Below, in pieces: positions 18,820 to 26,847 of a DNA stretch of 64,000 nucleotides. Source of the DNA: Armatimonadota bacterium (GTDB lineage: Bacteria > Armatimonadota > Fimbriimonadia > Fimbriimonadales > Fimbriimonadaceae); the NCBI GenBank assembly GCA_018268375.1, contig JAFDWS010000006.1:124001-188000 (forward strand), written 5' to 3'. The position numbers and the translations under genes were made by a program. Below the pieces are notes generated by a model. It had not been told where the DNA came from and did no database searches. It was given only the letters and a program-made list of their open reading frames with translations. Position 1 is the stretch's first letter. Each line of letters begins with the position of its first letter.

Positions 18820-18829
18820 CGGGTGGATG

Positions 18830-18835
18830 ATACTA
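18830..18835 (-). promoter_or_regulatory. Candidate -10 box TAGTAT, 10 nt before the ABC ATPase start
   Basis: A TAnnnT hexamer without SD before the ATG at 18819. It overlaps the end region of the upstream gene, so an internal promoter is possible. Confidence 0.35.
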
Positions 18836-18837
18836 GG

Positions 18838-19719
18838 CTATGGCGCCAGCGTTCCTGCGTTGAGCACAGGCTGAACCGCACTCTCGCTGCAGAGCACCAC
18901 CATCAAGTTCGAGACCATCGTCGCCTTGCGCTCAGGGTCGAGGTCAACGATCTTCTTGGTTGCTAGATGGTCGAGCGCCATTTCAACCATGCCGACGGCA
19001 CCATCCACGATCCGCTGCCGCGCCGCGATGATTGCGGCGGCCTGTTGCTTGCGCAGCATGACGCCAGCGATCTCTTGCGCATAGGCGAGATGCGAGAGTC
19101 GCGCTTCGAGAACTCGGATTCCGGCCCGCTTTAGTCGCTCTTGTAGCTCGGCAAGCAAGTGTTCGGCGAGCTCATCGGTGTTGCGCATCAGCGAGACTTG
19201 CCCCTCGTCCGCGTCATAGGGATAGCTCGAGGCTGAGTGCCGCAAGGCGGTCTCGCTCTGCAGGGCCACGAACTGGACGACGTTCTCCACCTCGAAGCAC
19301 GCCTTGTAGGTGTCCTCGATCTGCCAGATAATGATCGCCGCGATTTCGACGGGATTGCCGATTTGGTCATTGACCTTCAATCGCTCGCCGTTCAAGGTCT
19401 GGGCTCTCAGAGAAACCGGTGTCTTCACGAAGAAGGGGTTGCTCCACCAAAAACCATCGCGCCTTGCAGTGCCCGCGTATCGGCCAAAGAGCACCATGAC
19501 CTTGCTTGTGTTCGGGTTTAGGATGAAAAAGCCGGGCAGGGTCAAGACCCCGAGCAGGATCGAAGCACCGAGTTGGACGATGAGGTCAGGGCGTCCCTCG
19601 CTTTGACCAGGCGTCTTGGCCAATTGTAAGACCGTCCAGCCAAACCAAGCCCAAAGGCAGAGGTAGATCAGCAGCATGAACCAGCCGTTCATCGGCTTGA
19701 GTTCTCGTTCTTGTGTCAT
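18838..19719 (-). CDS. SPFH/Band 7 (stomatin-prohibitin-flotillin-HflK/C) membrane protein
   Basis: A 293-residue protein with two N-terminal hydrophobic segments ([20 protein letters not shown] and [20 protein letters not shown]), then the Band 7 domain. That domain includes [20 protein letters not shown], then [20 protein letters not shown], and [20 protein letters not shown] near the coiled-coil end. SPFH proteins oligomerise on membranes and modulate proteases or microdomains. The ATG at 19719 retains both membrane segments; an SD-like GGAG lies about 13 nt further upstream. No NfeD partner is adjacent. It is followed by the ABC ATPase on the same strand. Confidence 0.88.
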   Translation of the reverse strand: MTQERELKPMNGWFMLLIYLCLWAWFGWTVLQLAKTPGQSEGRPDLIVQLGASILLGVLTLPGFFILNPNTSKVMVLFGRYAGTARRDGFWWSNPFFVKTPVSLRAQTLNGERLKVNDQIGNPVEIAAIIIWQIEDTYKACFEVENVVQFVALQSETALRHSASSYPYDADEGQVSLMRNTDELAEHLLAELQERLKRAGIRVLEARLSHLAYAQEIAGVMLRKQQAAAIIAARQRIVDGAVGMVEMALDHLATKKIVDLDPERKATMVSNLMVVLCSESAVQPVLNAGTLAP

Positions 19720-19789
19720 TTCGTTTGCGTCTCCATCAATAGTATGGAAACGGGCCCCTTGCGGGTTGCAAGGCTGTCCGGCCAACAAA

Positions 19790-19822
19790 GGGGGGCGATG
19801 CCGAAAGCCAGCATCGCCCCCC
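19790..19822 (-). terminator. Intrinsic terminator after the serine protease gene
   Basis: A perfect 12-bp stem (GGGGGGCGATGC pairing with GCATCGCCCCCC) around a 9-nt loop, followed on the minus strand by TTTGTT. It lies 13 nt after the protease stop codon. Confidence 0.75.
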
Positions 19823-19835
19823 TCGTTCATCACGC

Positions 19836-20816
19836 TCAGTAGATGAAGTCCTCGATGTCGTCGAACTTGCCCGAGGTCAACCGGGTGGCGGCGTTGTACG
19901 TCTTGCCCCAGTAGCCTGCGCCTCCATAAGCGTGGACGCCAACGATGTACCGGTCAGATCCAAAGAACCGGTAGAGGCCTGAACCGCTCTCGCCGTCTTG
20001 GGTGTCGATCCAGTAGTAGAGGTGGTTAGTCGTCTGAACCTGGATCGGATCACTGTCATACCACTGGGTTGCAGTCGGCTTGTCTCCTGGGTAGCCTCCG
20101 ATCGTTGCCCCTGCTCCTTCGTTATCACTGACGGAAGCGAAGCCATACCAATAGGTCGAGTTACCGATCGCGCTGCCCAGTTCGATCACACCCATGTCGT
20201 CGTCCCAATTGCCGCTGTTGGTCCAACCCTTCCAAGACATGTAGTGGGTACCGACGGCCAGCCCGAACGGCGCCCACGTCGAGAAGTTCGACATGTTGCC
20301 CGTCCCGTTGCGGCCAGGATAGACGATGACCGAATCGGCCCAGCCCCCACGGGAGCTGTTGTAAACGCAGTGGCCAGCGGTCAGAACATGATCCTTGTCA
20401 ATCATGTTGCCAGAGCCGTAGGATTGGGTTCCGTTGTGCCAGTTCATGACCAGGAAGCACCGAGCGCTGTTCGGGAAGGACGTTGTGCTCGACACTTGAG
20501 TCCTGTCGTCCGTCCCAAACACATCTGCGACCCCATAGCCTCCATCTGTGAAGGGATTGGGACCGGCTTGTTTTGGCATGTCCAAAGGAGTTCCGGACTG
20601 CATCCCCGGATAGAACCCTCGCCTCATCTTGCCGGTGGTGGTCAGGGTCACGTTGGGATCGTTGGGATGCGCTGAGGCGACCACTTCTCGCGTCGTGTTG
20701 TCTGCAGGGTTGTGGACCAGATACGCAGCCTTTGATTGAGCGGAGCCTGGGTTGGGTAGCAGGGCCAGCGCGATCGCTGCGGCCATGCCTGATTTCAGAA
20801 CGTTGTTGAGTTTCAT
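19836..20816 (-). CDS. Secreted trypsin-like/V8-like serine protease
   Basis: A 326-residue exported chymotrypsin-fold protease. The signal peptide ends near SAQ at residues 25-27, followed by a propeptide-like region to about residue 100. The catalytic triad is visible: His149 in LTAGHC, an Asp in the DDDMGVIEL stretch (about 205-207) and Ser277 in GESGSG. It resembles bacterial glutamyl endopeptidases more than trypsins, but specificity cannot be read. The ATG at 20816 has an AAGGAA Shine-Dalgarno at good spacing, unlike most genes here. An intrinsic terminator follows directly. Confidence 0.88.
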   Translation of the reverse strand: MKLNNVLKSGMAAAIALALLPNPGSAQSKAAYLVHNPADNTTREVVASAHPNDPNVTLTTTGKMRRGFYPGMQSGTPLDMPKQAGPNPFTDGGYGVADVFGTDDRTQVSSTTSFPNSARCFLVMNWHNGTQSYGSGNMIDKDHVLTAGHCVYNSSRGGWADSVIVYPGRNGTGNMSNFSTWAPFGLAVGTHYMSWKGWTNSGNWDDDMGVIELGSAIGNSTYWYGFASVSDNEGAGATIGGYPGDKPTATQWYDSDPIQVQTTNHLYYWIDTQDGESGSGLYRFFGSDRYIVGVHAYGGAGYWGKTYNAATRLTSGKFDDIEDFIY

Positions 20817-20874
20817 GGTTTGGTTCCTTGCGGGCTTGTCGTCGGCCCGATGGCGGCATGGTATTAGTCCGCCC

Positions 20875-20915
20875 GTGACCATTCCGTAACGGGCTCCCTG
20901 TCACATTTGCGTGAC
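20875..20915. promoter_or_regulatory. Cluster of GTnAC pentamers in the divergent protease/regulator promoter region
   Basis: GTGAC (20875) and GTAAC (20886) are 11 bp apart, and GTCAC (20900) and GTGAC (20911) are also 11 bp apart, the latter pair forming an inverted repeat. One-turn spacing suggests an operator, perhaps for the adjacent NarL-type regulator. Inference only. Confidence 0.3.
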
Positions 20916-20995
20916 GAAACTGGCCCAGTCCCTCACCGAAATCTCACGAGCGGCCACAAGCGACTCCTTCCAGGGCGGGTCAGGGCCGCGCGGGG

Positions 20996-21001
20996 TATCC
21001 T
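20996..21001 (+). promoter_or_regulatory. Candidate -10 box TATCCT, 7 nt before the response regulator
   Basis: A TAnnnT hexamer at leaderless spacing before the ATG at 21009, with no SD. Confidence 0.45.
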
Positions 21002-21008
21002 CCGGCCC

Positions 21009-21671
21009 ATGTCCACGACAATCCGGGTGGTTATCGCCGACGACGAAGTCGGCTACAGGAACGCCATCCAACGCACACTGTCGTTGATGCCGGAGTGTGA
21101 AGTCATCGGGGTCTGCAAGGACGGGCAGGAGGCCCTTGACCTGTGCCTGTCCGACCCGCCAGACGTGCTTTGCACCGACATCAACATGCCGCGCATCGAT
21201 GGGCTCGAACTGATGCGCAGGCTCTTAAGGAAGGAGAAGGACGTCAGAGTTGTCGTCCTAACGATCAACGAGGACGACGAAACCGTTTTTGAAGCCATCC
21301 GCGCGGGGGCGATGGGCTACCTGCTGAAAACCTCGACTCCCCAGGACGTCATCGAGGCGATCCGGCTCGCCCATCGAGGTGAGTCAAAGCTGACTCCGAA
21401 GATCGCCGCCAAAGTCCTCGACGATTTTCGCCGCGTCAAGGACGACGACGAGACCGACGACACTGAACTCTACGTGCTCAGCGACCGAGAGACCGAGATC
21501 CTCGAACTCATCGCCAAAGGCATGCGCAACAAGGAGATCGCCAACCACCTCTCGATCGCTGAAAAGACGGTCAAGAACCACGTGTCCAACATCCTGAAGG
21601 CCCTCCAAGTGAACTCCAGGACCGAAGCTGCGATGAAGGCCGTCAAAGCCAAGTTGGTCCAGGGAAACTGA
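21009..21671 (+). CDS. NarL/FixJ family response regulator
   Basis: A 220-residue two-component regulator. The receiver domain (about 5-120) has the acidic pair ADDE, the phospho-acceptor Asp57 in LCTDINMPRIDG and the conserved Lys in GYLLKTSTP. An acidic linker (RRVKDDDETDDTE) leads to a LuxR-type helix-turn-helix (about 155-215) with LSDRETEILELIAKGMRNKE and IAEKTVKNHVSNILKALQV. No histidine kinase is adjacent, so it is an orphan here. The divergent protease may be a target. Two hairpins follow the stop. Confidence 0.93.
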   Translation: MSTTIRVVIADDEVGYRNAIQRTLSLMPECEVIGVCKDGQEALDLCLSDPPDVLCTDINMPRIDGLELMRRLLRKEKDVRVVVLTINEDDETVFEAIRAGAMGYLLKTSTPQDVIEAIRLAHRGESKLTPKIAAKVLDDFRRVKDDDETDDTELYVLSDRETEILELIAKGMRNKEIANHLSIAEKTVKNHVSNILKALQVNSRTEAAMKAVKAKLVQGN

Positions 21672-21675
21672 CCCG

Positions 21676-21710
21676 GCCCCTCGCTGAAGACGAAGAATAA
21701 GGCGAGGGGC
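21676..21710 (+). other. Stem-loop after the response regulator
   Basis: A perfect 9-bp inverted repeat (GCCCCTCGC and GCGAGGGGC) with a 17-nt loop, immediately after the stop. It has no T-tract and precedes the stronger terminator, so it may stabilise the mRNA 3' end. Confidence 0.5.
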
Positions 21711-21719
21711 AGGAACTGC

Positions 21720-21760
21720 GAGGACCCCCAAGTTCACCCTGGGGGTTCTCTTTTTGTTTT
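21720..21760 (+). terminator. Intrinsic terminator
   Basis: An 11-bp stem with one G-U pair (GAGGACCCCCA with TGGGGGTTCTC), a 9-nt loop and the T-rich tail TTTTTGTTTT. This is the clearest Rho-independent terminator in the window. Confidence 0.88.
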
Positions 21761-21778
21761 GATCGGCAGTGCAGCGGC

Positions 21779-21784
21779 TACAAT
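21779..21784 (+). promoter_or_regulatory. Candidate -10 box TACAAT, 9 nt before the TlpA-like gene
   Basis: A near-consensus hexamer just downstream of the terminator T-tract, whose T-rich end could serve as a weak -35. No SD precedes the ATG at 21794. Confidence 0.45.
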
Positions 21785-21793
21785 GTCCCTAAC

Positions 21794-23032
21794 ATGCTGT
21801 CCTTGCTTGCCCTCGCCCTTGTCGCCCATCAGGACGGACAACTGTCGCTCGACCCCAAGGGCGCCGTGACCGCCCGCCTCGGCTACTACCCGATCAGGGT
21901 CGATCTGGCCGCCGCAAAGCCCTCGAACGTCACCAAAGAACCCGCTTACCGGACGACACCGAAGTACGGCTTGATCAAGGTCGGCAACGGGCCAAAGGCT
22001 ACGACCGTTATCGCCGTCGACGAGCCTGCCGACCAGGATTGGAAGATCTATATCGACAAGAACCAAAACGGGGACTTGACAGACGATGGAGACGGTGCCT
22101 GGAACAAGAAGGCCGACACCCGAGGACGGACCATGTACGGCGTGATGGACGTCACTGTTCATGCCTCCTACGGCACCGCAACCGAGGAGACCTCGGCATC
22201 GGACTACATGCTGGGCTTTTATCGCTTCGTCGGCCAAGACTTCGTCTTGATGTACCGGCAATCCGCCCGCACCGGCACCGTGAGCATCGGTGGCAAGAGC
22301 CATAAGGCCGTATTGGTGGAGAACGATGCCGACGGCCTCTTCGACAAGACCGCGGCGAGCGCCGAAGAAGCGGGCAAATCGCGGCCCATGTGGCTCAAGG
22401 TCGATTCAACGGACGACGGCAAATTCGCCACGATGATCGATACCCGGGCTCCTTTCGAGTACGAGGGCAAGGCTTATGAAGCGAAGGTCAAGCCGGATGG
22501 CTCTCATATCAGCATTGCCCCGACGGACAAGCCAGTCATCGACTTGACCCCGAAGCAAGCGGCCGCCAAGCCGCTCCTTGCCTCGGGTTCGATGGCTCCG
22601 AACTTTGTGGCTCAAAAATGGGGCGGCGGAGACCTGAAGCTCTCGGACTACCGCGGCAAGGTCGTGATCCTCGACTTCTGGGCGACCTGGTGCGGGCCCT
22701 GCCAGGAGTCCATGCCTCACGTCGAATCGGTTTTCAAGAAGGTCAAGTCCAAGGGTGTCGCGGTGATCGGCGTCTGCGTGTGGGACGATAAGTCTGCCTA
22801 CGAGGAATGGGTGCCACAGAACAAATCGAAGTACACCTTCCAGTTCGCGTTCGATCCGGCCGGTAAGGACACTGCCAAGAGCATCGCGAGTTCCATGTTC
22901 AACGTGAACGGCATCCCGACCACTTACATCATCGGCAAGGACGGCAAGGTCGTTGACTCCGTTGTCGGCTACGAAGAAGGCGACAAACGCGTTGAAGCGG
23001 CCCTCGCCAAAGCCGGTGTCAAGGTCGATTAG
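21794..23032 (+). CDS. Secreted TlpA/ResA-like thioredoxin-domain protein with a long N-terminal domain
   Basis: A 412-residue protein. A very short hydrophobic N-terminus (MLSLLALALVA) suggests export. Residues 15-265 form a beta-rich domain with an EF-hand-like DKNQNGDLTDDG and no recognised family. Residues 270-412 form a TlpA-like redoxin starting GSMAPNFVAQKWGGGDLKLS, with LDFWATWCGPCQ (Cys300 and Cys303) and the cis-Pro strand NGIPTTYIIGKDGK. It probably reduces disulfides in the envelope; the partner is unknown. It is monocistronic, with a terminator before it. Confidence 0.88.
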   Translation: MLSLLALALVAHQDGQLSLDPKGAVTARLGYYPIRVDLAAAKPSNVTKEPAYRTTPKYGLIKVGNGPKATTVIAVDEPADQDWKIYIDKNQNGDLTDDGDGAWNKKADTRGRTMYGVMDVTVHASYGTATEETSASDYMLGFYRFVGQDFVLMYRQSARTGTVSIGGKSHKAVLVENDADGLFDKTAASAEEAGKSRPMWLKVDSTDDGKFATMIDTRAPFEYEGKAYEAKVKPDGSHISIAPTDKPVIDLTPKQAAAKPLLASGSMAPNFVAQKWGGGDLKLSDYRGKVVILDFWATWCGPCQESMPHVESVFKKVKSKGVAVIGVCVWDDKSAYEEWVPQNKSKYTFQFAFDPAGKDTAKSIASSMFNVNGIPTTYIIGKDGKVVDSVVGYEEGDKRVEAALAKAGVKVD

Positions 23033-23103
23033 TCAGACGAGAGCGAGATTCATAGTGGGTTTATCGGCGGCGTAGGCGGGGCACGCTGGGCGAGAATGAG
23101 GGA

Positions 23104-23982
23104 GTGAAGCCCTCAGAGACTGCCAGCCTTCTCGGGATTGGCGCCTTCTGGGGAGCCTCGTTCGTCTTCCAACGGATCCTAGTGCCGTTGTTCGGTGTCT
23201 TCCCGAACACCTGCCTCAGGTTGATGTTCGCCTCCGCCGGGCTCTTCGTGTTTTGTCTAGCGACCAAACACAAGCTTGATTTTCGTGGCAAGGCGTGGGC
23301 GGTCGTCGCCCTCGGCCTGCTGAGCTCCGCCATCCCTTACAGCCTGTTTGCCTTTGGGGCCATGACGCTGTCCTCTGCTGCATTGGCGGTCTTAAACGCG
23401 ACCGCGCCGATGTTTGGCGCCGTCTTCGGCGCACTGTTCCTCAGCGAAAAGTTGCGCCCAGTCCAAATCCTCGGCCTTGTTGTCGGAGCGGCGGGGGTCG
23501 CCTTGGTCAGTCAGACTTGGAGCACCCATCTCGGCGAAGGCGCAATCCTGGGCATAGCAGCGTGCCTCCTTGCCGCGCTTTGTTACGGCCTAATCGGCGT
23601 CGTGGGCAAGTGGGCTTCAGGCGTGAGTTCACTGTCGTTGGCCACCGGTGGTCAGTTCTTTGGCGGGATCGCCTTGATCCCCTTCGCGATCGGCACCTGG
23701 CCGCGCACTCCCCTGCCAGCATGGGTTTGGCCGACCTCGATCGTGTTTGCCCTCCTCTGCTCCGCGGCACCTTACTTGCTCTACATGTGGCTGATCGGCA
23801 GGATCGGCGCCACCAAGGCCCTGACAGTGACGTTCTTGATCCCGGTGTTTGGCGCCTTGTGGGGATGGTTGTTCCTTCACGAGCCGCTCGGCCCCGTTCA
23901 ACTCATCGGCGGGATCGTGATCCTCGGCGGCACGTACCTGGTTTTGAGGAAGCCGCAGCCCGCCGCCACCGAAACACGGTAG
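23104..23982 (+). CDS. EamA/DMT superfamily permease
   Basis: A 292-residue inner-membrane protein with about ten hydrophobic segments in two EamA repeats. The first repeat has GAFWGASFVFQRIL and ALAVLNATAPMFGAVFGALF followed by LSEKLRPVQILG. The second ends with LTVTFLIPVFGALWGWLFLH then EPLGPVQLIGGIVILGG. Such proteins export or exchange small metabolites; the substrate is unknown. The start is GTG with GAGAAT 6 nt upstream and an overlapping purine-rich GAGGGA. The terminator stem begins inside the last codons. Confidence 0.88.
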   Translation: MKPSETASLLGIGAFWGASFVFQRILVPLFGVFPNTCLRLMFASAGLFVFCLATKHKLDFRGKAWAVVALGLLSSAIPYSLFAFGAMTLSSAALAVLNATAPMFGAVFGALFLSEKLRPVQILGLVVGAAGVALVSQTWSTHLGEGAILGIAACLLAALCYGLIGVVGKWASGVSSLSLATGGQFFGGIALIPFAIGTWPRTPLPAWVWPTSIVFALLCSAAPYLLYMWLIGRIGATKALTVTFLIPVFGALWGWLFLHEPLGPVQLIGGIVILGGTYLVLRKPQPAATETR

Positions 23983-23999
23983 TGCGGGCTGCGAGTTTT
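23954..23999 (+). terminator. Intrinsic terminator beginning inside the EamA coding end
   Basis: A 10-bp stem (CGCAGCCCGC with GCGGGCTGCG), 20-nt loop, and GAGTTTTC tail. The left arm encodes the last residues of the permease, so coding and termination overlap. Confidence 0.6.
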
Positions 24000-24003
24000 C
24001 TGC

Positions 24004-25569
24004 TCAGTCCTTCAGTGGCTTGTCGACCACTGGTCTCTTGGAAGCGTTCGCTACCGTCCAGCCTGTGGCGTACACCGTGCGCGCGACCTCGCTCATCTTC
24101 TGGAAGTCGATCCTTTGGACCTCGTCGCCAGGCCTGTGGTAATCCTCGTGGACGCCGTCGAAGTAGAAGATGATCGGGATGCCCTTGCGTGCGTAGTTGT
24201 AGTGGTCTGACCGGTAGAAGATTCTCTCGGTGTCTTTAGGATCGTCGTACTTGTAATTGAAACTGAGGTTCAAGAACGACTTGTTGACCGTCTCGCTCAC
24301 GGTCTGGAGGTCAGTGCTCATCTTTGTCGAGCCGACGACATAAATCTCCTTCGGGCCGGTCAGGACTTTGTTGGCCGGATTGGTGTCTCCTTCCTTTTTG
24401 CTCCTGCCGATCATGTCGATGTTCAATTGTGTGACGATGCTCTTGATGTCCACCGTCGGATGCTCCGTAAAGTAGTCTGAGCCCCAAAGGCCCTTCTCTT
24501 CGCCGCAGTGCCAAACGAACAAGAGGGAGCGCTTCGGCTTCGGCCCCGTCAGGTACGCATGGCAGATCTCAAGGATGGAGACCGTTCCCGATCCGTCATC
24601 GTCGGCACCGTTGAAGATCCTGTCGCCCGTGCCACTCGTGCGCATGCCGACGTGGTCGTAATGGGCGCCGAATGCGACGTACTCGGACTTGAGCTTCGGA
24701 TCTGTGCCAGGGACGATCGCCACGACGTTCTGTGTCCACTGGTCCTCGGACTCCTGGGCTACCTCCATCTTCAAGCTCTTGCTGGAACTGAGGGCAAAAC
24801 CTGTGTCAGGTGCCTCGCTGTTGTTCATGGCCTGCTCAGCCGTCACCTTCTCGCCCGCCAGAAGCGCCTGGGCGAGTTCGGCCGATGCCGTGACCGTTGG
24901 GACAGATTTCTCGCCTGGCGTTTCAGGCGAGAAACCGCCCATGCGCGTTTCTGTCCTCGGCTGCCAGTCCTTGAGGTACTCGGCGTCGGGAATGGTCACG
25001 ACCCCCGCCGCGCCATACATTTGCGCGGCCATGGCCGGCCACATGTAGTCCTTGCCAGGTTCGCCCTGCATGTCGCGGAACGAGAGCCCCTTGGGCATAC
25101 CACTGACCACGACGAGTATCTTGCCTTTGACGTCCATGCCTTTGTAGGGGTCGATCCCCTTAGCTTTAGACATGTAGCCATGCCCTACATACACGAGCCC
25201 GGCTTTTGCGCTGCCGCCGCTCTGGGCAGCTTTGAACCCGGTGCCGTAGGGATACTGCTTGCCGTCGAACTCCAAGGTGGATTTGTCGAAGACGACCCGG
25301 CCGCGAGAGAGCTTGATCTTCTGGAAGTACGTTCGACCGTCTCCACCCGGCATGGCTCCCCAAAGCGAGAGCTGGGCCGCCAGATACTTGGCGGCGGTGT
25401 CCAGGCCATTAGAGGGCGTGTCGCGGCCCTGGAGCTCGTCGCTCGCGATGAACTCAAGATGGGCCTTCAACCTTGCAGGCGTGATCGCTGCATCGTTGCC
25501 GAACTTGCCTTGGGCGAAGGACGCGCTGGCCGCCAAGGCCAACAAAGGGAGGAGGGAGAGACGTTTCAT
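24004..25569 (-). CDS. Secreted M28 family zinc aminopeptidase with PA-domain insert
   Basis: A 521-residue exported peptidase. The signal peptide ends near SFAQ. HLEFIASDELQGRDTPSNGL is the common opening of these enzymes. A protease-associated insert lies roughly at 130-270. The cocatalytic zinc site is visible as AFGAHYDHVG (His), FNGADDDGSG (Asp), HCGEEKGLWGS (catalytic Glu and ligand Glu), LNIDMIG (Asp) and the C-terminal HEDYHRPGDE (His). It likely removes N-terminal residues from peptides outside the cytoplasm. AGAAGG about 9 nt before the ATG may be its SD. Confidence 0.92.
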   Translation of the reverse strand: MKRLSLLPLLALAASASFAQGKFGNDAAITPARLKAHLEFIASDELQGRDTPSNGLDTAAKYLAAQLSLWGAMPGGDGRTYFQKIKLSRGRVVFDKSTLEFDGKQYPYGTGFKAAQSGGSAKAGLVYVGHGYMSKAKGIDPYKGMDVKGKILVVVSGMPKGLSFRDMQGEPGKDYMWPAMAAQMYGAAGVVTIPDAEYLKDWQPRTETRMGGFSPETPGEKSVPTVTASAELAQALLAGEKVTAEQAMNNSEAPDTGFALSSSKSLKMEVAQESEDQWTQNVVAIVPGTDPKLKSEYVAFGAHYDHVGMRTSGTGDRIFNGADDDGSGTVSILEICHAYLTGPKPKRSLLFVWHCGEEKGLWGSDYFTEHPTVDIKSIVTQLNIDMIGRSKKEGDTNPANKVLTGPKEIYVVGSTKMSTDLQTVSETVNKSFLNLSFNYKYDDPKDTERIFYRSDHYNYARKGIPIIFYFDGVHEDYHRPGDEVQRIDFQKMSEVARTVYATGWTVANASKRPVVDKPLKD

Positions 25570-25650
25570 ACGAAAGAGCCTTCTGAGCTTACATCGTCCA
25601 GACTAGGCAGAGTTTCTCGACTTGCCTTAGAGCATGCAAAACTGTGTGCG

Positions 25651-26190
25651 ATGACACAGGAAGAACTCATCGACAGTTGCCTCGCCCAGGGCCGCGAGTT
25701 CTTGGACCGGGGCAAACGAATCGGCGACCAGGCGAGCGTCGAAGCCCTCAACCGAAAGGGTGCGAACGGCGAGTGGAGCCCGGCACAGGTCTACCGCCAC
25801 CTGATCCTCGCGAACGATCCTTATTCGGTCAAGGCCGGAGAGGCGGCGGCGGTTGTTCCGCGCACGCCCGGTGACACCGAGTTCAAGTTCACGTTTGCGG
25901 GCAAGCTGATCTACGGCCAGGCCGGACCTTCGGGCAACGTGCCCGCTCCCAAGCCTCTTATCGCAGAAGACAGGCAGTACGACAAGGGCATCGTCGAGGA
26001 GTGGGCGCAGAGCCACCAGAGGATGTTGGATGTGATCGAGATGTCACGCGGCAAAGATTTGAACATCAAGTCCATCCGCAACCCGTTCATCAAGGTCATC
26101 CGGATAAACCTCGGTGATGCGATCATGATCTTCACCACCCATACGGAGCGGCACCTGGCGCAAATCGAAGAGCGCATCCAGAGAGATTGA
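25651..26190 (+). CDS. DinB-like four-helix-bundle protein
   Basis: A 179-residue protein of DinB/YfiT size. His in VYRHLIL and the pair in HTERHLAQIEE match the three-His metal site of the superfamily, members of which include bacillithiol-, mycothiol- or glutathione-dependent transferases. No function can be assigned here. The ATG at 25651 was chosen because longer in-frame starts run antisense through the M28 gene. AAAACT lies 7 nt upstream, a near match to the recurrent -10-like box. Confidence 0.75.
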   Translation: MTQEELIDSCLAQGREFLDRGKRIGDQASVEALNRKGANGEWSPAQVYRHLILANDPYSVKAGEAAAVVPRTPGDTEFKFTFAGKLIYGQAGPSGNVPAPKPLIAEDRQYDKGIVEEWAQSHQRMLDVIEMSRGKDLNIKSIRNPFIKVIRINLGDAIMIFTTHTERHLAQIEERIQRD

Positions 26191-26235
26191 CCAGGGATTT
26201 GAACAATTCCTGGCGAGTGTCGTCCGAAGTTCTAT

Positions 26236-26253
26236 AGCCATTTCACTATGGCT
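26236..26253 (+). other. Inverted repeat before the 26268 gene
   Basis: Perfect 6-bp arms AGCCAT and ATGGCT around TTCACT, ending 2 nt before the GAGGAG Shine-Dalgarno. It could be an operator or a 5'UTR hairpin; nothing decides between them. Confidence 0.35.
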
Positions 26254-26267
26254 TTGAGGAGAAGAAC

Positions 26268-26750
26268 GTGAGAGTTTCACATGTTGTCCTGCTTGCTGGC
26301 TTGGCAGCAGCGTCCGCGCTCGCTTGCGCCCAGAACAAGCTCATCGAAGGGAGGGGCACCGCTCGGAACACCGCCGGGCTGAACGCGGCCTTCGCCTTCC
26401 ACGTCACCCAGGAAGGCACGAACGCGGCGCTCGGTCGAATCGAGGTCGGTTGGCGTGTCAACGACGTCCAAATCGGGATTCTCTGCGAGCATCCCCGGTT
26501 CCTCGGCATCACCGAGCATCAGGGCCGCGCTTACGGGCCTGCCAGGGTGAAGGTCACCCGCGGTACCACCGTGAAGTACATTGACGGCACCGTTTACTTC
26601 ACCGCCTGGGATCTTCGACCACCGGAAGGCGGAACCCACCGCGACCGCATCCGTGTACGGTTCATCAGAGACCCGTGGGGATCGCCAGAGGGCGACCAGT
26701 TCTTTGAAGGCGAGGTCATGGACGGCGACGTCGTGGTCCGCCAATCCTAA
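26268..26750 (+). CDS. Secreted protein of unknown function
   Basis: A 160-residue protein with a clear signal peptide (VVLLAGLAAASALACAQ), whose Cys at about residue 20 could be a weak lipobox. The mature part is beta-rich (LNAAFAFHVTQ, RIEVGWRVND, GTVYFTAWDL) and ends EGEVMDGDVVVRQS. It resembles the small post-COAP or DUF-type beta-sandwiches seen in secreted proteins, but no family is recognised. The start is GTG with a strong GAGGAG SD. It is monocistronic, flanked by an inverted repeat and a terminator. Confidence 0.7.
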   Translation: MRVSHVVLLAGLAAASALACAQNKLIEGRGTARNTAGLNAAFAFHVTQEGTNAALGRIEVGWRVNDVQIGILCEHPRFLGITEHQGRAYGPARVKVTRGTTVKYIDGTVYFTAWDLRPPEGGTHRDRIRVRFIRDPWGSPEGDQFFEGEVMDGDVVVRQS

Positions 26751-26800
26751 GCAGAGGGCTTTACAGTACCGGCCGGCAATCAACGGACGGAGAGGAAGCA

Positions 26801-26837
26801 GAAGCGCCCCGATCACATCGGGGCGCCTGCGTTTTTC
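26801..26837 (+). terminator. Intrinsic terminator
   Basis: A perfect 10-bp stem (GCGCCCCGAT with ATCGGGGCGC) around CAC, extended by a GCAG/CTGC outer stem, followed by GTTTTT. Confidence 0.85.
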
Positions 26838-26847
26838 CTTCAGGGGA

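Noticed and set aside
24508..25650. N-terminal extension of the DinB-like frame
   Set aside because: This part is antisense to the well-supported M28 peptidase; DinB similarity begins at 25651.
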